Positions 18,176 to 28,161 of a stretch of DNA of 64,000 nucleotides are shown piece after piece. Made by a program: the position numbers and the translations under genes. Position 1 is the first letter of the stretch. Every line of letters begins with the position of its first letter. Below the pieces are notes generated by a model. The model saw only the letters and a list, made by a program, of their open reading frames with translations, made no database searches and was not told the origin of the DNA. Source of the stretch: Paenibacillus pabuli (GTDB lineage: Bacteria; Bacillota; Bacilli; Paenibacillales; Paenibacillaceae); the NCBI RefSeq assembly GCF_023101145.1, contig NZ_CP073714.1, positions 3,286,001 through 3,350,000 on the forward strand, in the 5' to 3' direction.

Positions 18176-19732
18176 TTGAAAGCGTTACATATTAAAAAAT
18201 CACTTCTGTCCTGTCTCATCCTATTCACGGTTATCCTTTCCGCATGTTCGAATGGGGGTTCGGACAAAGGTGCTGCCGAAGGTTCAGGCACTACGACATC
18301 CGATGGCAAGGCGATTGTGCAATTGAAGGGGATCACAATGGGGAATGCTCCCGCCAGTGGCATGGACAACTTTTACAAGCAACTGGATGAGCTAACGATT
18401 AAGGATCTGGGGGCAACGATCCGGTTTGACTTTGTGCCTTGGGGAGACGAAAAGAATCAGATCAGCAGAGCTATCGCCGCGAAGGAATACGACGTTTATG
18501 TAGGCGGCGCCTGGTCGGACTTTGCATCGTTCGCCACCAAGAATGCATTTGCGAATCTGACCCCACTGCTTGGAGATGTGCCTGATCTGGTGGAGCATTA
18601 TAAAGGTACTCTGGATACCGTAAAAATTAACAACAGCCTCTACGGTATTCCACAATACAATAAGCCCGGAGGCGGCGGAGAAGGCCTGCTGTTCCGTGAA
18701 GATCTGCGCAAAGCGTGGGGATTACCGGAAATTACAGATCTGGATACCGTAGAACAATATCTTTACAAAGCCAAAGAAGCTTATCCGGACACACCGATGA
18801 TTAATGACAAGCGGTTTGCGGATAACGTCTGGACTCTGGTTGCTGGTTCCAAATATCTGGATCTGGTAAAAGGGTACGTTGTTGCCACCGTGGATGAGCC
18901 ATACAAGGCAATCAGCATGTACGACACACCTGAATATAAACAGGTGCTGGAGCGGTCCAGAAAGTGGTATGAAGATGGCATTGTGAGCCACGATATCCTG
19001 GCTGCTCAGGGCAACGCGACAAGCGAGACGCTGGAATTGATGAAAGCCGACAAAAAGCCGCTTGAATTTAACAACCACTTTGGCGCTGTCAGCAGCAGTT
19101 ATGTCGGTGCACTGAAAGAGCTTCATCCTGATTTTGAGTATGGCTGGTTTGATTATTATTTCAACAATATTCCGGCCTACATGCCGTTCATGGCACCGGA
19201 TAATATCACCATGATCTCCATTGGTGCTCACTCCAAACACGTCGAAACGGCTCTGAAGCTTATCGAAAAGGCTCACACCGATCGAACGTACTACAATCTG
19301 TTGCAGTATGGGGTTGAAGGAGAGAATTACAAGCTGGATGGTGAATTCGTTAGCTATGAAGGCATCAAATCGGAGAACAAAAAGCCAGGCTGGACCGGGC
19401 TCTATGATGGATATATGAATCTGCAGGAGAAATATCCGGACGAATGGCAAGCCATTAACGATAAATTGCAGAATGAAGGCGCTAAGAAGGCCGAAGAGAA
19501 TGGTCAAAGTCCACTGGCCGGATTCGGGCTTGCCACATCTAACGTGGCTGCAGAGCTTGCAAGTATGGAGACAGTTAAATCGCAGTATATCGTTCCGCTG
19601 TCAGTGGGTATTACCAAGGATATTGATGCCGATCTTGCCAATGTGAAGAAACAGCTGGAAGGCGCCGGATTCGACAAGTTTATGGCTGAATTACAGGTTC
19701 AACTGGATGCTTTTGCAGCAAACAAAAAGTAA
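18176..19732 (+). CDS. Extracellular solute-binding lipoprotein (family 1, LplA-like)
   Basis: A 518-residue binding protein of the importer. The signal peptide ends in the lipobox LSAC (about residue 24), followed by a Ser/Gly/Thr linker. The TTG at 18176 with GGAGGGG six bases upstream is favoured over the ATG at 18161, which overlaps that ribosome binding site. The long two-lobed fold is the type that binds oligosaccharides. It is followed by a 10-bp hairpin and a GH28-like gene, so the ligand may be a galacturonate- or other uronate-containing oligomer (inference). Confidence 0.93.
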   Translation: MKALHIKKSLLSCLILFTVILSACSNGGSDKGAAEGSGTTTSDGKAIVQLKGITMGNAPASGMDNFYKQLDELTIKDLGATIRFDFVPWGDEKNQISRAIAAKEYDVYVGGAWSDFASFATKNAFANLTPLLGDVPDLVEHYKGTLDTVKINNSLYGIPQYNKPGGGGEGLLFREDLRKAWGLPEITDLDTVEQYLYKAKEAYPDTPMINDKRFADNVWTLVAGSKYLDLVKGYVVATVDEPYKAISMYDTPEYKQVLERSRKWYEDGIVSHDILAAQGNATSETLELMKADKKPLEFNNHFGAVSSSYVGALKELHPDFEYGWFDYYFNNIPAYMPFMAPDNITMISIGAHSKHVETALKLIEKAHTDRTYYNLLQYGVEGENYKLDGEFVSYEGIKSENKKPGWTGLYDGYMNLQEKYPDEWQAINDKLQNEGAKKAEENGQSPLAGFGLATSNVAAELASMETVKSQYIVPLSVGITKDIDADLANVKKQLEGAGFDKFMAELQVQLDAFAANKK

Positions 19733-19798
19733 TAGACTCCGATTAGGTAGAATCGTGGATACAACTGAACGAATCCATTATATAAGTACCAATGTACC

Positions 19799-19828
19799 TG
19801 TAGACCCCATGATACTCCGGGGTCTACA
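19799..19828 (+). other. Strong hairpin between lipoprotein and GH28-like genes
   Basis: TGTAGACCCC and GGGGTCTACA form a perfect 10-bp stem with a 10-base loop. No T-run follows, so it is more likely an mRNA-stabilising or processing hairpin than a terminator. Such a hairpin would favour high expression of the upstream binding protein relative to the enzyme downstream. Confidence 0.6.
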
Positions 19829-19854
19829 CCTATATCATAGCTGGAGGAACGCTT

Positions 19855-21264
19855 GTGAAGCCAATCATCTGTTATCCCCTGATTCAGGAAATTCCCCAAT
19901 CTCAAGATTACATTATTCGTATTCGTGATGCTGGCAATGACGGACCGTGGTCTGATGTAAAGGTGTACGGAGTGAAGGTTGATATGCACCATGTGCGGCA
20001 GGCCAGTATGGCTTATTTTGATATGGGTGTTCCTGTTGAATTGGAAATTGAATGCAAGTACACGGAGGTGCAGACTGTTGATATTCGGCCTTTATCTCAT
20101 GACATCCAATCACAGATTGAAGGCAATATGATCTCATTTGAACTGAAAGAACCTCTTAAGTTATCCATTGAGGTGAATGGCGAACGATTTTGTAATCTGC
20201 ATCTGTTCGGGAACGAGCTGGAGACCGATGCTCCAAGTATGGATGATCCATGTGTTCACGTCATACACCCTGGCATCCATCGTACGGAATGGCTGGAGAC
20301 AGAGGCTGAAATACTCTATTTTGCACCAGGTATGCATTACATTGAAGAAACCATCCTACGCATTCCATCGGGCAAGACGGTCTATATTGATGGTGGTGCT
20401 GCTGTCGCCGGCTCTTTCGTCTGTGATCAGGTTCAGAACGTTACAATCCGAGGGCGAGGTATGATCTATTTAGCAGACTTTCATCGCTTCTCTGCATTCC
20501 GAGGAGTTCGGTTGATGCATTCGAAACGGATTGCCATTGAAGGCATTATGATCATCGACGTGCCGCATTACAGTGTCTACATCGGTAGCTCACATTACGT
20601 GTCCATCAGAGGTATTAAGTCATTCAGCACACGGGGCTGGTCGGATGGTATTGATATCATGTCCAGCTCGGATATTGAGATCGAACATGTTTTTATGCGC
20701 AACTCGGATGATTGTATCGCGATCTATGGTAGCCGATGGGGCTACCGCGGTGACTCGCGTCGTATCCGGGTTAGACATGCAGTGCTGTGGGCTGATGTGG
20801 CACATCCACTTATGATTGGCACTCACGGGGACTACGAGGCAAACGGGGATGTAATTGAAGATATCCGGTACCAAGATATCGACATACTGGAACATCACGA
20901 GCCACAACCCAACTATTGGGGAGCCATGGCCATTAATGCGGGCGATCATAATACCGTGCGAAACGTTGTCTATTCGCAGATCAGAGTGGAAACTTTTGAG
21001 CAGGGTCAGCTTTTCGATCTGCGTGTGATTCGGAACAAGGATTACAATCCCGCTCCTGGTCGGCGGATTGAACACATTTTATTTGAGGATATCGAGTATG
21101 CAGGAGGGTCGGTGAATCCTTCCCGAATCCATGGTTATGACAATGAGCGTAGTATCGAAGGAGTGACGTTTAATAATCTGACGATTGCAGGTCAACGTGT
21201 GGACAGCCCGGATCATCCAGCGATTGAAATAAACGAGTATGTACGTGGCATCACATTCCGCTAA
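19855..21264 (+). CDS. GH28-like right-handed beta-helix glycosidase
   Basis: A 469-residue protein without a signal peptide. An N-terminal beta-rich region (about residues 1-130) precedes a parallel beta-helix. The GH28-type acidic set is visible: D264 and D267 in SDGIDI, D285-D286 in SDDCIA, and a THG motif near residue 323 in the GHG position. It resembles polygalacturonase or GH49-type enzymes; which linkage is cut cannot be decided. The GTG start follows GGAGGAA. It sits between the binding lipoprotein and a secreted lyase and probably shortens the imported oligosaccharide in the cytoplasm. Confidence 0.8.
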   Translation: MKPIICYPLIQEIPQSQDYIIRIRDAGNDGPWSDVKVYGVKVDMHHVRQASMAYFDMGVPVELEIECKYTEVQTVDIRPLSHDIQSQIEGNMISFELKEPLKLSIEVNGERFCNLHLFGNELETDAPSMDDPCVHVIHPGIHRTEWLETEAEILYFAPGMHYIEETILRIPSGKTVYIDGGAAVAGSFVCDQVQNVTIRGRGMIYLADFHRFSAFRGVRLMHSKRIAIEGIMIIDVPHYSVYIGSSHYVSIRGIKSFSTRGWSDGIDIMSSSDIEIEHVFMRNSDDCIAIYGSRWGYRGDSRRIRVRHAVLWADVAHPLMIGTHGDYEANGDVIEDIRYQDIDILEHHEPQPNYWGAMAINAGDHNTVRNVVYSQIRVETFEQGQLFDLRVIRNKDYNPAPGRRIEHILFEDIEYAGGSVNPSRIHGYDNERSIEGVTFNNLTIAGQRVDSPDHPAIEINEYVRGITFR

Positions 21265-21387
21265 TGAATGTTCAATAGAAGAAAATGCGGACGTAAACAG
21301 GAAAGGGGGGATGTGTAATTTCAATGTCTGGCACAAGCGGGCTTCAAGGCAAGAACATCGAATTCCATGAAAATGAGGAGGTTTGAT

Positions 21388-24300
21388 ATGGAAATGAATA
21401 GCGGATTTCATGAGGGAAAAAGATGGAGATGGGTGACTGCTTTACTTGCTGCAATTAGTCTGTTGGCAGCACTTATACCGGTCGATGCCCACTCCATCGC
21501 AGCTGCTGCGGATTCAAACGATGTTACTGTGTCAGGATATGAAGTTCAGATCAATGAAACAATTTCAGGTGGTTTCACGCATCCCGGAGTTGGACTAACT
21601 AAAAAAATTCTTGAGAACATGAGAGAGCAGGTGCTGTCGCAGCAGGAACCTTGGTACTCCTACTATGTAGCGATGACTAGTTCGGCATCTGCCTCCAAGA
21701 CAGTAACGTCCAGCAATGCCAGCCAAACGGACCCGACAAAACCTGCAAGTGATGCCTTCAACAGCCAAGGCTTCAACTCCCGTTTTATAAGCGATGGATT
21801 GAAAGCGTATACACAAGCGTTGATGTATTATGTTTCAGGAGATGAGACGTATCGGGCTAATGCGATGCGGATCATTCGGATCTGGTCGCAGATGGACCCT
21901 GGCAAATATGTTTACTTTAATGATGCTCACATTCATACCGGGATTCCGCTGAATCGTATGGTTACGGCAGCTGAGATTCTGAGATATACAAGTTATCAGA
22001 CGGATGAGCTTGGATGGACAGCGCAGGATACAACCAATTTTACAACCAACCTGATTAATCCGGTTATCGAGACCTTCCAACATAACAACAATCGCTTTAT
22101 GAATCAGCATAACTATCCTCTGCTTGGTGCGATGGCAGGGTATATTTTCACCAACAATCAGAGCAGATATGACGAGGCGGTTGAGTGGTTCACCGTCAAC
22201 AACACTGCCCAGGACCAAGGCTTTAATGGATCGGTTAAGCAGCTGTTCCGCCTGATGAATACCAATGATCTGACTGGGGAGCCACTGGATGAGCCGGTGA
22301 TTCAGCATGTGGAGATGGGGAGGGACCAGGCACATGGGGGTGGAGACCTCACTAACGCTGCTATCTTATCACGTATGCTGCTTGCTCAGGGAACAAAGGT
22401 CGATCCCCTGAATGGTACCGTATCAACAGAGGCAAATGCGGTCGGACCGTATGAGTTTCTGGATGATCGCATATTGGCGGCCGCAGACTTCTTTTGGCAA
22501 TTCATGCTTGGTTATGATACGCCTTGGACACCAGTGGCCTACGCCATTTCACCAGATGGAACGATTCGGGATACGTATAATCATATATCCAACGCCTACA
22601 AAGGTAGAATGAATACGGCAAATTTCTGGGATATGTATTATTACTACACATATGTCAGAGGCATTAATGTTGCTGAGAAGGCTCCTCATTATTATGAAGC
22701 TTTCACGAAGCGGCTGCCTTCCAACTTTTATTATGGTGGTACACTGAATAAAAACTGGGACAACGTGGACGGAGGCGGAGACTTCTGGCTGTATATGCCA
22801 GAGGAGGCAGCGTCTGAAGGTGCTGAATTTCTGCCACGCGAGCAGACCAGCGGATCATTGATCGACATCGAAGATCGTTATACGAAGCTTGGCGGCAACA
22901 CAACCACCATAAAGGAGGGAGATACGTCGTTTGTGAGGTTTCAGGCTACAGAAGCGGGAAGTCGGATAGCCTTTCTTAACGGTTCCAGCAGTGAGAAAAT
23001 TATTGGTTTCCGCATCCGTACCACTGGACCTGCCCGTTTGGAGCTTACTCCGGGAATCAATGATACCTTGACTTTGCCGGATACGCAGGGACAGTGGCGG
23101 TATGTGACTTATACGCTGGGCAGCTTCCAGAGTCTGAACGATATCCTGTATATGAAGGTCACAGGTTCGGATACGACAGTAGATATGGACCACATTCATA
23201 TCAAAGCTAGTGAACAGCTCACGCCTCCGGTATTTAAGACAGGCAATGCTGATCTCTCCATATTCGCCTATCCTGGATCGCCGATTCGTGTTGATTTTGC
23301 AGCAACCGATGCTGGGGGATCGGATGTGGTGACCTATTCCAGCCCTAATCTGCCTCAAGGAGCAGTATTGAATGGAGCCACGGGTGAGATGCTCTGGCAG
23401 CCGGGGGTGCCACAGACAGGAACTCATTCCTTCCATGTTGCTGCTTCAGATGGTACAACAATCACGACAAGAAATGTGAAGATTGTCGTTTCTGCGAATC
23501 GGGCTTCCGCTGTGGAGCAGGCCATAACTGCTTATGATGAGGATCGAATCTATGTCGCAGCGACACTCAACTCATTTCATGCAGTGTATGAGGATACCCT
23601 GGACCAGCTTGATACAGCTACAGATGAAGTATTCTATGGGCAGCTGCAGGAGCTAGCCCAAGCAGCGGAAGCGCTGAAGCTGGTCACTCCGCTGCTGGAA
23701 CAGGGCGGCGGTATTGATTACCACAACATCGTTGCGTCATCGACCTTTGGGACAGACATCGCCAATATGGTGGACGGGGATAATCAGACAGGGGTTTCGT
23801 ATACGCGTGCGCCAAACCTGTTCCATTTGATTGATTTCGGACCAGATTTCAAAGTATCGGCTACGTCCTTTGGATTCCAAAGCAATATTTTTGCCGATCG
23901 TCTCGCGAAGTCAGCTGTCTTTGGCTCCAATGATGGGGAGAATTGGGTACGATTGACCCCGGGGTTAACGGCATTTACTCAGAGCTTTCAGACTCTGGAT
24001 GTTGCTCCCGAATACCAGGACGATTCGTTCCGATTCATCAAGGTTCAGCTGCTTCAGCCACAGCCGGATGTATTGTATGGCATTGTCAGGAATTTGTTCG
24101 AAATGACCGAGTTCCGGATTTATGGTGAACGTCATGAGACTGGCAATAAGCTGGAGTCTGTTTCCATCTTTTCGGATCAAAGTGTAAGTGGCAAGATTGC
24201 AACTGGGGACACGGTACAATTGACGATTCAGGCCAAGGAAGCAATCCAGAACGTAACGGCGACCATCCAAGGAATTGCAGCAACCGTTACAACTCAGGAT

Positions 24301-25695
24301 CAGATCCATTGGACAGCGGCGGCTACGATGGGTGATGATGTAACTACAGGTACGATCAAGTTTACGGTGGATTACGAACAGAGTGACGGAACAGCAGGGG
24401 AGCGGACTGTGCTGACCACTGATAATTCGAAGCTGTTCCTTGTAGATGGCGGCAGGTATATTGATGTATCCATGATGGCGAAAGTAAAGGCTTCAGATAA
24501 ACAATGGCCAGGTAGCGGGTTATCCCAGGATGAGGTGGGGTATCTGTTATTCGATGGTGATACATCCACCTATGGGGATCTGAATACATCATCTGCTTCC
24601 TTCTATACGGTGGACTTCGGTGAAGGACTGTCTGTGCAGCTGGATGAAATTGTGCTGATGCCAAGAGCTTCCAACAGCTCAAGAATGAACGGGCTTGTCA
24701 TTCAGGGCTCCAACGATAATTCAAACTGGACGGATCTTACACAGCCTCTAAAAGGTTCACAAGAGGGAACATGGTCCGATATTCGACAGGATCAGCTTCT
24801 GAATAATGGATATTACCGATATTTGAAACTGTACAACAACTCGGCATGGAGTGGTAATGTTGCTGAAGTTGAGTTTTATGGTGATGTAGACTACGATGCC
24901 GAGGTTGTGGATTCAAAAGTGGTTGCGCCTGAAGGCTACACCCAGGGAAGTTATTATCTGTATATGCAGGAGATTAACCGGATCAAAGCTTCATTAACCG
25001 AACCGAATGCAAACAAGATGGCATTGCTTAAAGAATTAATTGCCGCCAAGACCCTGCTGATCTCTGTCGCTGATTTATATCCTCCAATTCATGTAGACAC
25101 TGAGATGGTGCTTGCATCCTCCATTTCCTGGGATGGAACGGTTGATGCGATTACTAATGGATGGCGCGCATTTGACGGGGATCCTGCCACATCGCCAGAC
25201 ACCAAAACAGCAGCAGGCTGGACCCAAGTCGATCTGGGGGCAGATTACGCCAAAGTAGTTGGCAGCATCAGGTTTATCCCGCGCATCGGCAATGCCGCAC
25301 GTATGAATGGAGCACTGATCCAAGGCTCTAATGATGGGGTGAACTTCGATACACTTTATACAATAAGTAGTGTGAGTGATATCAAGTGGTATAAGCAGAC
25401 TTTGAGCAGCAACAATGCTTATCGCTATTTGCGTTATTACACGCCAAATGGCTTCGCCAATATTGGTGAGCTGGAGTTCTATGAGAAGATTGTGGACAGG
25501 ACGTTCCTTACCCTGCTGATGGAACGGGCAAATGCTGTGGATGAGAAGGATTATACGGAAGAGAGCTACGCGCAATTACAGGCTGTTTTCACGAATGCAG
25601 TCGGGGTTGATACAAATCTGGAAGCAAACCAGAACGATGTTGATTCCGCTTCGGGTAATTTGAAGACTGCGTTGGAGAGTTTGGTTTCCATTTGA
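21388..25695 (+). CDS. Secreted multidomain polysaccharide lyase, alginate-lyase family
   Basis: A 1435-residue protein. The ATG at 21388 behind GAGGAGG is favoured over 21367. The signal peptide has a basic n-region (GKRWRW) and a hydrophobic core, with cleavage around residues 33-42. Order of regions: alginate-lyase-like alpha-barrel (about 60-420, with NQHNYPLLG and VEMGRDQAHGGGDLTN); a beta-sandwich (about 460-620); an Ig-like domain (about 620-710); a helical linker; three discoidin-like F5/8C regions (about 783-914, 1030-1160, 1235-1367); and a C-terminal FIVAR-like helical segment. No sortase motif or S-layer domain was seen. It would attack an acidic polysaccharide outside the cell; the substrate is unproven. 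Confidence 0.85.
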   Translation: MEMNSGFHEGKRWRWVTALLAAISLLAALIPVDAHSIAAAADSNDVTVSGYEVQINETISGGFTHPGVGLTKKILENMREQVLSQQEPWYSYYVAMTSSASASKTVTSSNASQTDPTKPASDAFNSQGFNSRFISDGLKAYTQALMYYVSGDETYRANAMRIIRIWSQMDPGKYVYFNDAHIHTGIPLNRMVTAAEILRYTSYQTDELGWTAQDTTNFTTNLINPVIETFQHNNNRFMNQHNYPLLGAMAGYIFTNNQSRYDEAVEWFTVNNTAQDQGFNGSVKQLFRLMNTNDLTGEPLDEPVIQHVEMGRDQAHGGGDLTNAAILSRMLLAQGTKVDPLNGTVSTEANAVGPYEFLDDRILAAADFFWQFMLGYDTPWTPVAYAISPDGTIRDTYNHISNAYKGRMNTANFWDMYYYYTYVRGINVAEKAPHYYEAFTKRLPSNFYYGGTLNKNWDNVDGGGDFWLYMPEEAASEGAEFLPREQTSGSLIDIEDRYTKLGGNTTTIKEGDTSFVRFQATEAGSRIAFLNGSSSEKIIGFRIRTTGPARLELTPGINDTLTLPDTQGQWRYVTYTLGSFQSLNDILYMKVTGSDTTVDMDHIHIKASEQLTPPVFKTGNADLSIFAYPGSPIRVDFAATDAGGSDVVTYSSPNLPQGAVLNGATGEMLWQPGVPQTGTHSFHVAASDGTTITTRNVKIVVSANRASAVEQAITAYDEDRIYVAATLNSFHAVYEDTLDQLDTATDEVFYGQLQELAQAAEALKLVTPLLEQGGGIDYHNIVASSTFGTDIANMVDGDNQTGVSYTRAPNLFHLIDFGPDFKVSATSFGFQSNIFADRLAKSAVFGSNDGENWVRLTPGLTAFTQSFQTLDVAPEYQDDSFRFIKVQLLQPQPDVLYGIVRNLFEMTEFRIYGERHETGNKLESVSIFSDQSVSGKIATGDTVQLTIQAKEAIQNVTATIQGIAATVTTQDQIHWTAAATMGDDVTTGTIKFTVDYEQSDGTAGERTVLTTDNSKLFLVDGGRYIDVSMMAKVKASDKQWPGSGLSQDEVGYLLFDGDTSTYGDLNTSSASFYTVDFGEGLSVQLDEIVLMPRASNSSRMNGLVIQGSNDNSNWTDLTQPLKGSQEGTWSDIRQDQLLNNGYYRYLKLYNNSAWSGNVAEVEFYGDVDYDAEVVDSKVVAPEGYTQGSYYLYMQEINRIKASLTEPNANKMALLKELIAAKTLLISVADLYPPIHVDTEMVLASSISWDGTVDAITNGWRAFDGDPATSPDTKTAAGWTQVDLGADYAKVVGSIRFIPRIGNAARMNGALIQGSNDGVNFDTLYTISSVSDIKWYKQTLSSNNAYRYLRYYTPNGFANIGELEFYEKIVDRTFLTLLMERANAVDEKDYTEESYAQLQAVFTNAVGVDTNLEANQNDVDSASGNLKTALESLVSI

Positions 25696-25730
25696 ATAAA
25701 GAAGATCAATGAAGTACGGACCCATATTAG

Positions 25731-25772
25731 AAACGGTAGTGTCCCTAAAGAGGGGACACTACCGTTTTTTTT
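25731..25772. terminator. Strong intrinsic terminator after the lyase gene
   Basis: AAACGGTAGTGTCCC and GGGGACACTACCGTTT form a near-perfect 15-bp stem followed by eight T. With the complementary A-run it may also serve the convergent DinB-like gene. Confidence 0.95.
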
Positions 25773-25788
25773 GCGTTGCTCGAATAGC

Positions 25789-26322
25789 TTAGTGATACAA
25801 CCCTGTGAGATGGTCGTCAGTGGGCTGTAAAATCTTCGATAGCAGTACGATCTGCCCCGTATGATAGCCATAATGCGCAGCGACCTTTATCAACAGAGTA
25901 CGTACGATTTTATGCTCATACGCATCTTTGGCTTCATCCTCACTGCGGTTCATACGATTCCAATCGGTCAGCTCATAGGGAATGGTCACTTCCTTTGTCA
26001 AATCCGTCTCTTCCAGACCAGATAATATCGCGATTGACTCTGTCCGAACATGCCGGAGCTTGGCTAACAATTCCTTCCCGGTCAGACCGCCATTGGTATT
26101 AAACTCAGCAGAGCGTTCCCGGATCAGAGGTTGATTCCCGATACCTGTAACCAGGTTCTGATATTCATTGCCCGCCAAATGCAGACAATAATTCCCCACA
26201 CTGTTCATGCCAGGCTGGAGTCTCTTCCAAATCTGTTCCTCATTCAACCTGCTCAAGCTGGTTTCAATGCGTTCTAGCTGCTTGTTCATGTCCTCAACAA
26301 TGTCCTGAATAAGTTTAATCAT
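25789..26322 (-). CDS. DinB/YfiT-like putative metalloenzyme (DUF1572 type)
   Basis: A 177-residue four-helix-bundle protein. Histidines that usually bind a metal are present in CLHLAGNEYQ and AAHYGYHTGQ. The ATG at 26322 was chosen because GGAGG lies 10 bases upstream; the codon at 26343 would place that site inside the gene. Members of this superfamily include thiol transferases and many proteins of unknown role, so no reaction is assigned. It stands alone, convergent with the lyase gene. Confidence 0.8.
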   Translation of the reverse strand: MIKLIQDIVEDMNKQLERIETSLSRLNEEQIWKRLQPGMNSVGNYCLHLAGNEYQNLVTGIGNQPLIRERSAEFNTNGGLTGKELLAKLRHVRTESIAILSGLEETDLTKEVTIPYELTDWNRMNRSEDEAKDAYEHKIVRTLLIKVAAHYGYHTGQIVLLSKILQPTDDHLTGLYH

Positions 26323-26445
26323 GATAACATGTCCTCCATTCATTAGGATGGATTGAAGTTCAAATTCAGATAACCAAAGGCGAATTGATTATATACGATC
26401 AATGATTTAATATAAAGGCTAATATTGCTCCTGTTTTACTCAAGA

Positions 26446-26475
26446 TTGAATTATTGCTTGAATTATTGATTATAC
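26446..26475 (+). promoter_or_regulatory. Possible promoter with a 12-bp tandem repeat
   Basis: TTGAATTATTG occurs twice, 12 bp apart (26446-26456 and 26458-26468). The first copy could serve as the -35 box of a promoter with TTATAC (26470-26475) as -10, spacer 18. This lies about 20 bp before the MBL-fold gene. The repeat may be chance in AT-rich DNA. Confidence 0.35.
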
Positions 26476-26494
26476 AGAACAGAAGGTATGAATA

Positions 26495-27466
26495 ATGACA
26501 AAATACGAAAACCAGATACCGACAGCCGCTGGTATGAGCTTTCGCTCCCTCGTAAGTATGTTGAAGGATTCCATGCGGAGAAGCATAGAGCGTAGACCTG
26601 CGGGCAGCATTCCGGTAGAGAAATATGAACCAACGGAATCGTTAAAGGTATCCGATCATCCACAGGTGGCATGGTTCGGTCATTCGGCTTTTTTGCTTGA
26701 AATCGAAGGACACAGGCTGCTTTTTGATCCAATGCTGGGCAATCGGCCATCTCCGGTGTCTTGGGCGGGAACGAAACGATACAGCACGAATCTGCCAATT
26801 CAACCCGAGGATTTTCCAGCCTTGGATGCGATCATTATATCGCATGACCATTATGATCATCTGGACTATTCCTCTATCCGCAGATTGAAGAATAAAACAC
26901 AGCGGTTTATCGTCCCCCTTGGCGTACGTCGACGACTGATTCAACTGGGTGTGCCTGCGGAACAGATTACCGAACATAACTGGTGGGATGAGCTTTCTTT
27001 CAAAGGTTTGACATTAGCCTGCACGCCTGCACGACATTTCTCGGGCAGGGGGCTGCTGGACCGCAATTCTACACTATGGTGTTCGTGGGTCATTGCTGGG
27101 AAAGAAACGAGGGTTTTCTTTAGCGGTGATAGCGGATACGGTCCTCATTTCAAGGAAATCGGCAGTAAGTACGGACCTTTTGACCTGACCCTGATGGAAT
27201 GCGGGCAATATGATGAGCGTTGGTCCAACATTCATATGATGCCGGAAGAAACGGTACAGGCACACTTGGATGTAAAGGGAGAGCTGCTCATTCCTATTCA
27301 TTGGGCCGCTTTTACATTGGCCTATCATGCCTGGAACGAGCCGATTGAAAGGATCACCAAGGCTGCAAATGCCTTGAATGTCACCATTGCAACGCCCAAA
27401 ATTGGTGAGAAGGTAGTGCTGCATACGGGGAGTTATCCAATCCATCCGTGGTGGAGATTAACTTGA
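26495..27466 (+). CDS. MBL-fold metallo-hydrolase (NAPE-PLD/UlaG-like)
   Basis: A 323-residue cytoplasmic metallo-beta-lactamase-fold enzyme. The first metal motif SHDHYDHLD gives H117, H119, D121 and H122. Further ligands are in CTPARHFSGR, FSGDSGYG and the late IPIHWAAF. The pattern matches N-acyl-phosphatidylethanolamine phospholipase D-like or UlaG-like proteins that cut phosphodiester or lactone bonds. The start is weakly supported (AAGG upstream). No signal peptide is seen. Neighbours give no hint of substrate. Confidence 0.85.
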   Translation: MTKYENQIPTAAGMSFRSLVSMLKDSMRRSIERRPAGSIPVEKYEPTESLKVSDHPQVAWFGHSAFLLEIEGHRLLFDPMLGNRPSPVSWAGTKRYSTNLPIQPEDFPALDAIIISHDHYDHLDYSSIRRLKNKTQRFIVPLGVRRRLIQLGVPAEQITEHNWWDELSFKGLTLACTPARHFSGRGLLDRNSTLWCSWVIAGKETRVFFSGDSGYGPHFKEIGSKYGPFDLTLMECGQYDERWSNIHMMPEETVQAHLDVKGELLIPIHWAAFTLAYHAWNEPIERITKAANALNVTIATPKIGEKVVLHTGSYPIHPWWRLT

Positions 27467-27486
27467 GGAAGTTATAGAGCAGTTAT

Positions 27487-27522
27487 AAAAGCGTTCACTC
27501 ATTCGATTGAGTGAACGCTTTT
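27487..27522. terminator. Bidirectional intrinsic terminator
   Basis: AAAAGCGTTCACTCA and TGAGTGAACGCTTTT form a perfect 15-bp stem between the convergent MBL-fold and LysE genes, with T-runs on both strands. Confidence 0.92.
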
Positions 27523-27531
27523 CCTATTGTT

Positions 27532-28113
27532 TTACAATAGGATCGATAGGGCGCTATAGATTAGCAATACACCCATTACGATATTAAATGGACGTTCATA
27601 TTTCAATAAGAAACTTTGAAATAACATACCGCATAGTCCCCAAGTCATATTGGCACTAATACCAATGATCGTTAGAAGTAACGAAAATATGATTATATGA
27701 ATATGAGATTGTCCAAGAGGCATAACAAATACCGAAATGGCCGTAAGACCATACAGAATGACTTTGGGGTTGATGAATTGCAGGGTGAAGCCAAAGAGAA
27801 ACGTAAAACGATTGACCTTTGGATCTTTGGTATCCGCGGGTTTACTTCGCATGATTTTGATCGCCAAATAGATCATGTATACACAGCCTACCACGTTCAG
27901 GGCCGGTTTGATCCTAGGGATGTATTGATGCAGAATAAGGTTGAAATAACTGGACAGAAACATAATAAGCAGACAGCCAGCTGCAACGCCACCAATAAAC
28001 GGAAGGATTTTTCTGAACCCTTCGTTTCTTGCATGCGTCATGGCGATGATGTTGTTGGGACCCGGGGTGAATGAAGCCACGATTGCGTAAGTTAGTAACG
28101 GAATGATATTCAT
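27532..28113 (-). CDS. LysE/RhtB-family amino-acid exporter
   Basis: A 193-residue integral membrane protein with about six hydrophobic segments and the family hallmark FTPGPNNIIAM near the N-terminus. The ATG at 28113 was chosen because GGAGG lies directly before it. Members export amino acids such as lysine, threonine, homoserine or cysteine derivatives. It is divergent from an XRE-cupin regulator, a common pairing for LysE-type exporters, so the regulator probably controls it through the palindromes in 28114-28247. Confidence 0.9.
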   Translation of the reverse strand: MNIIPLLTYAIVASFTPGPNNIIAMTHARNEGFRKILPFIGGVAAGCLLIMFLSSYFNLILHQYIPRIKPALNVVGCVYMIYLAIKIMRSKPADTKDPKVNRFTFLFGFTLQFINPKVILYGLTAISVFVMPLGQSHIHIIIFSLLLTIIGISANMTWGLCGMLFQSFLLKYERPFNIVMGVLLIYSALSILL

Positions 28114-28161
28114 AAGTCCTCCACATGTCATCCTTGTTGTATGTTATATTTAATTGAAATG

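Noticed and set aside
18722..19507. 261-codon minus-strand frame opposite the lipoprotein gene
   Set aside because: Antisense to a well-supported coding region; its translation is rich in Ile/Phe/His runs expected from a shadow frame.
21311..21370. A 19-codon frame (MCNFNVWHKRASRQEHRIP) ending on the ATG at 21367 of the lyase gene
   Set aside because: The G-run that would serve as ribosome binding site touches its start codon, and the lyase has its own much better start at 21388 behind GAGGAGG.
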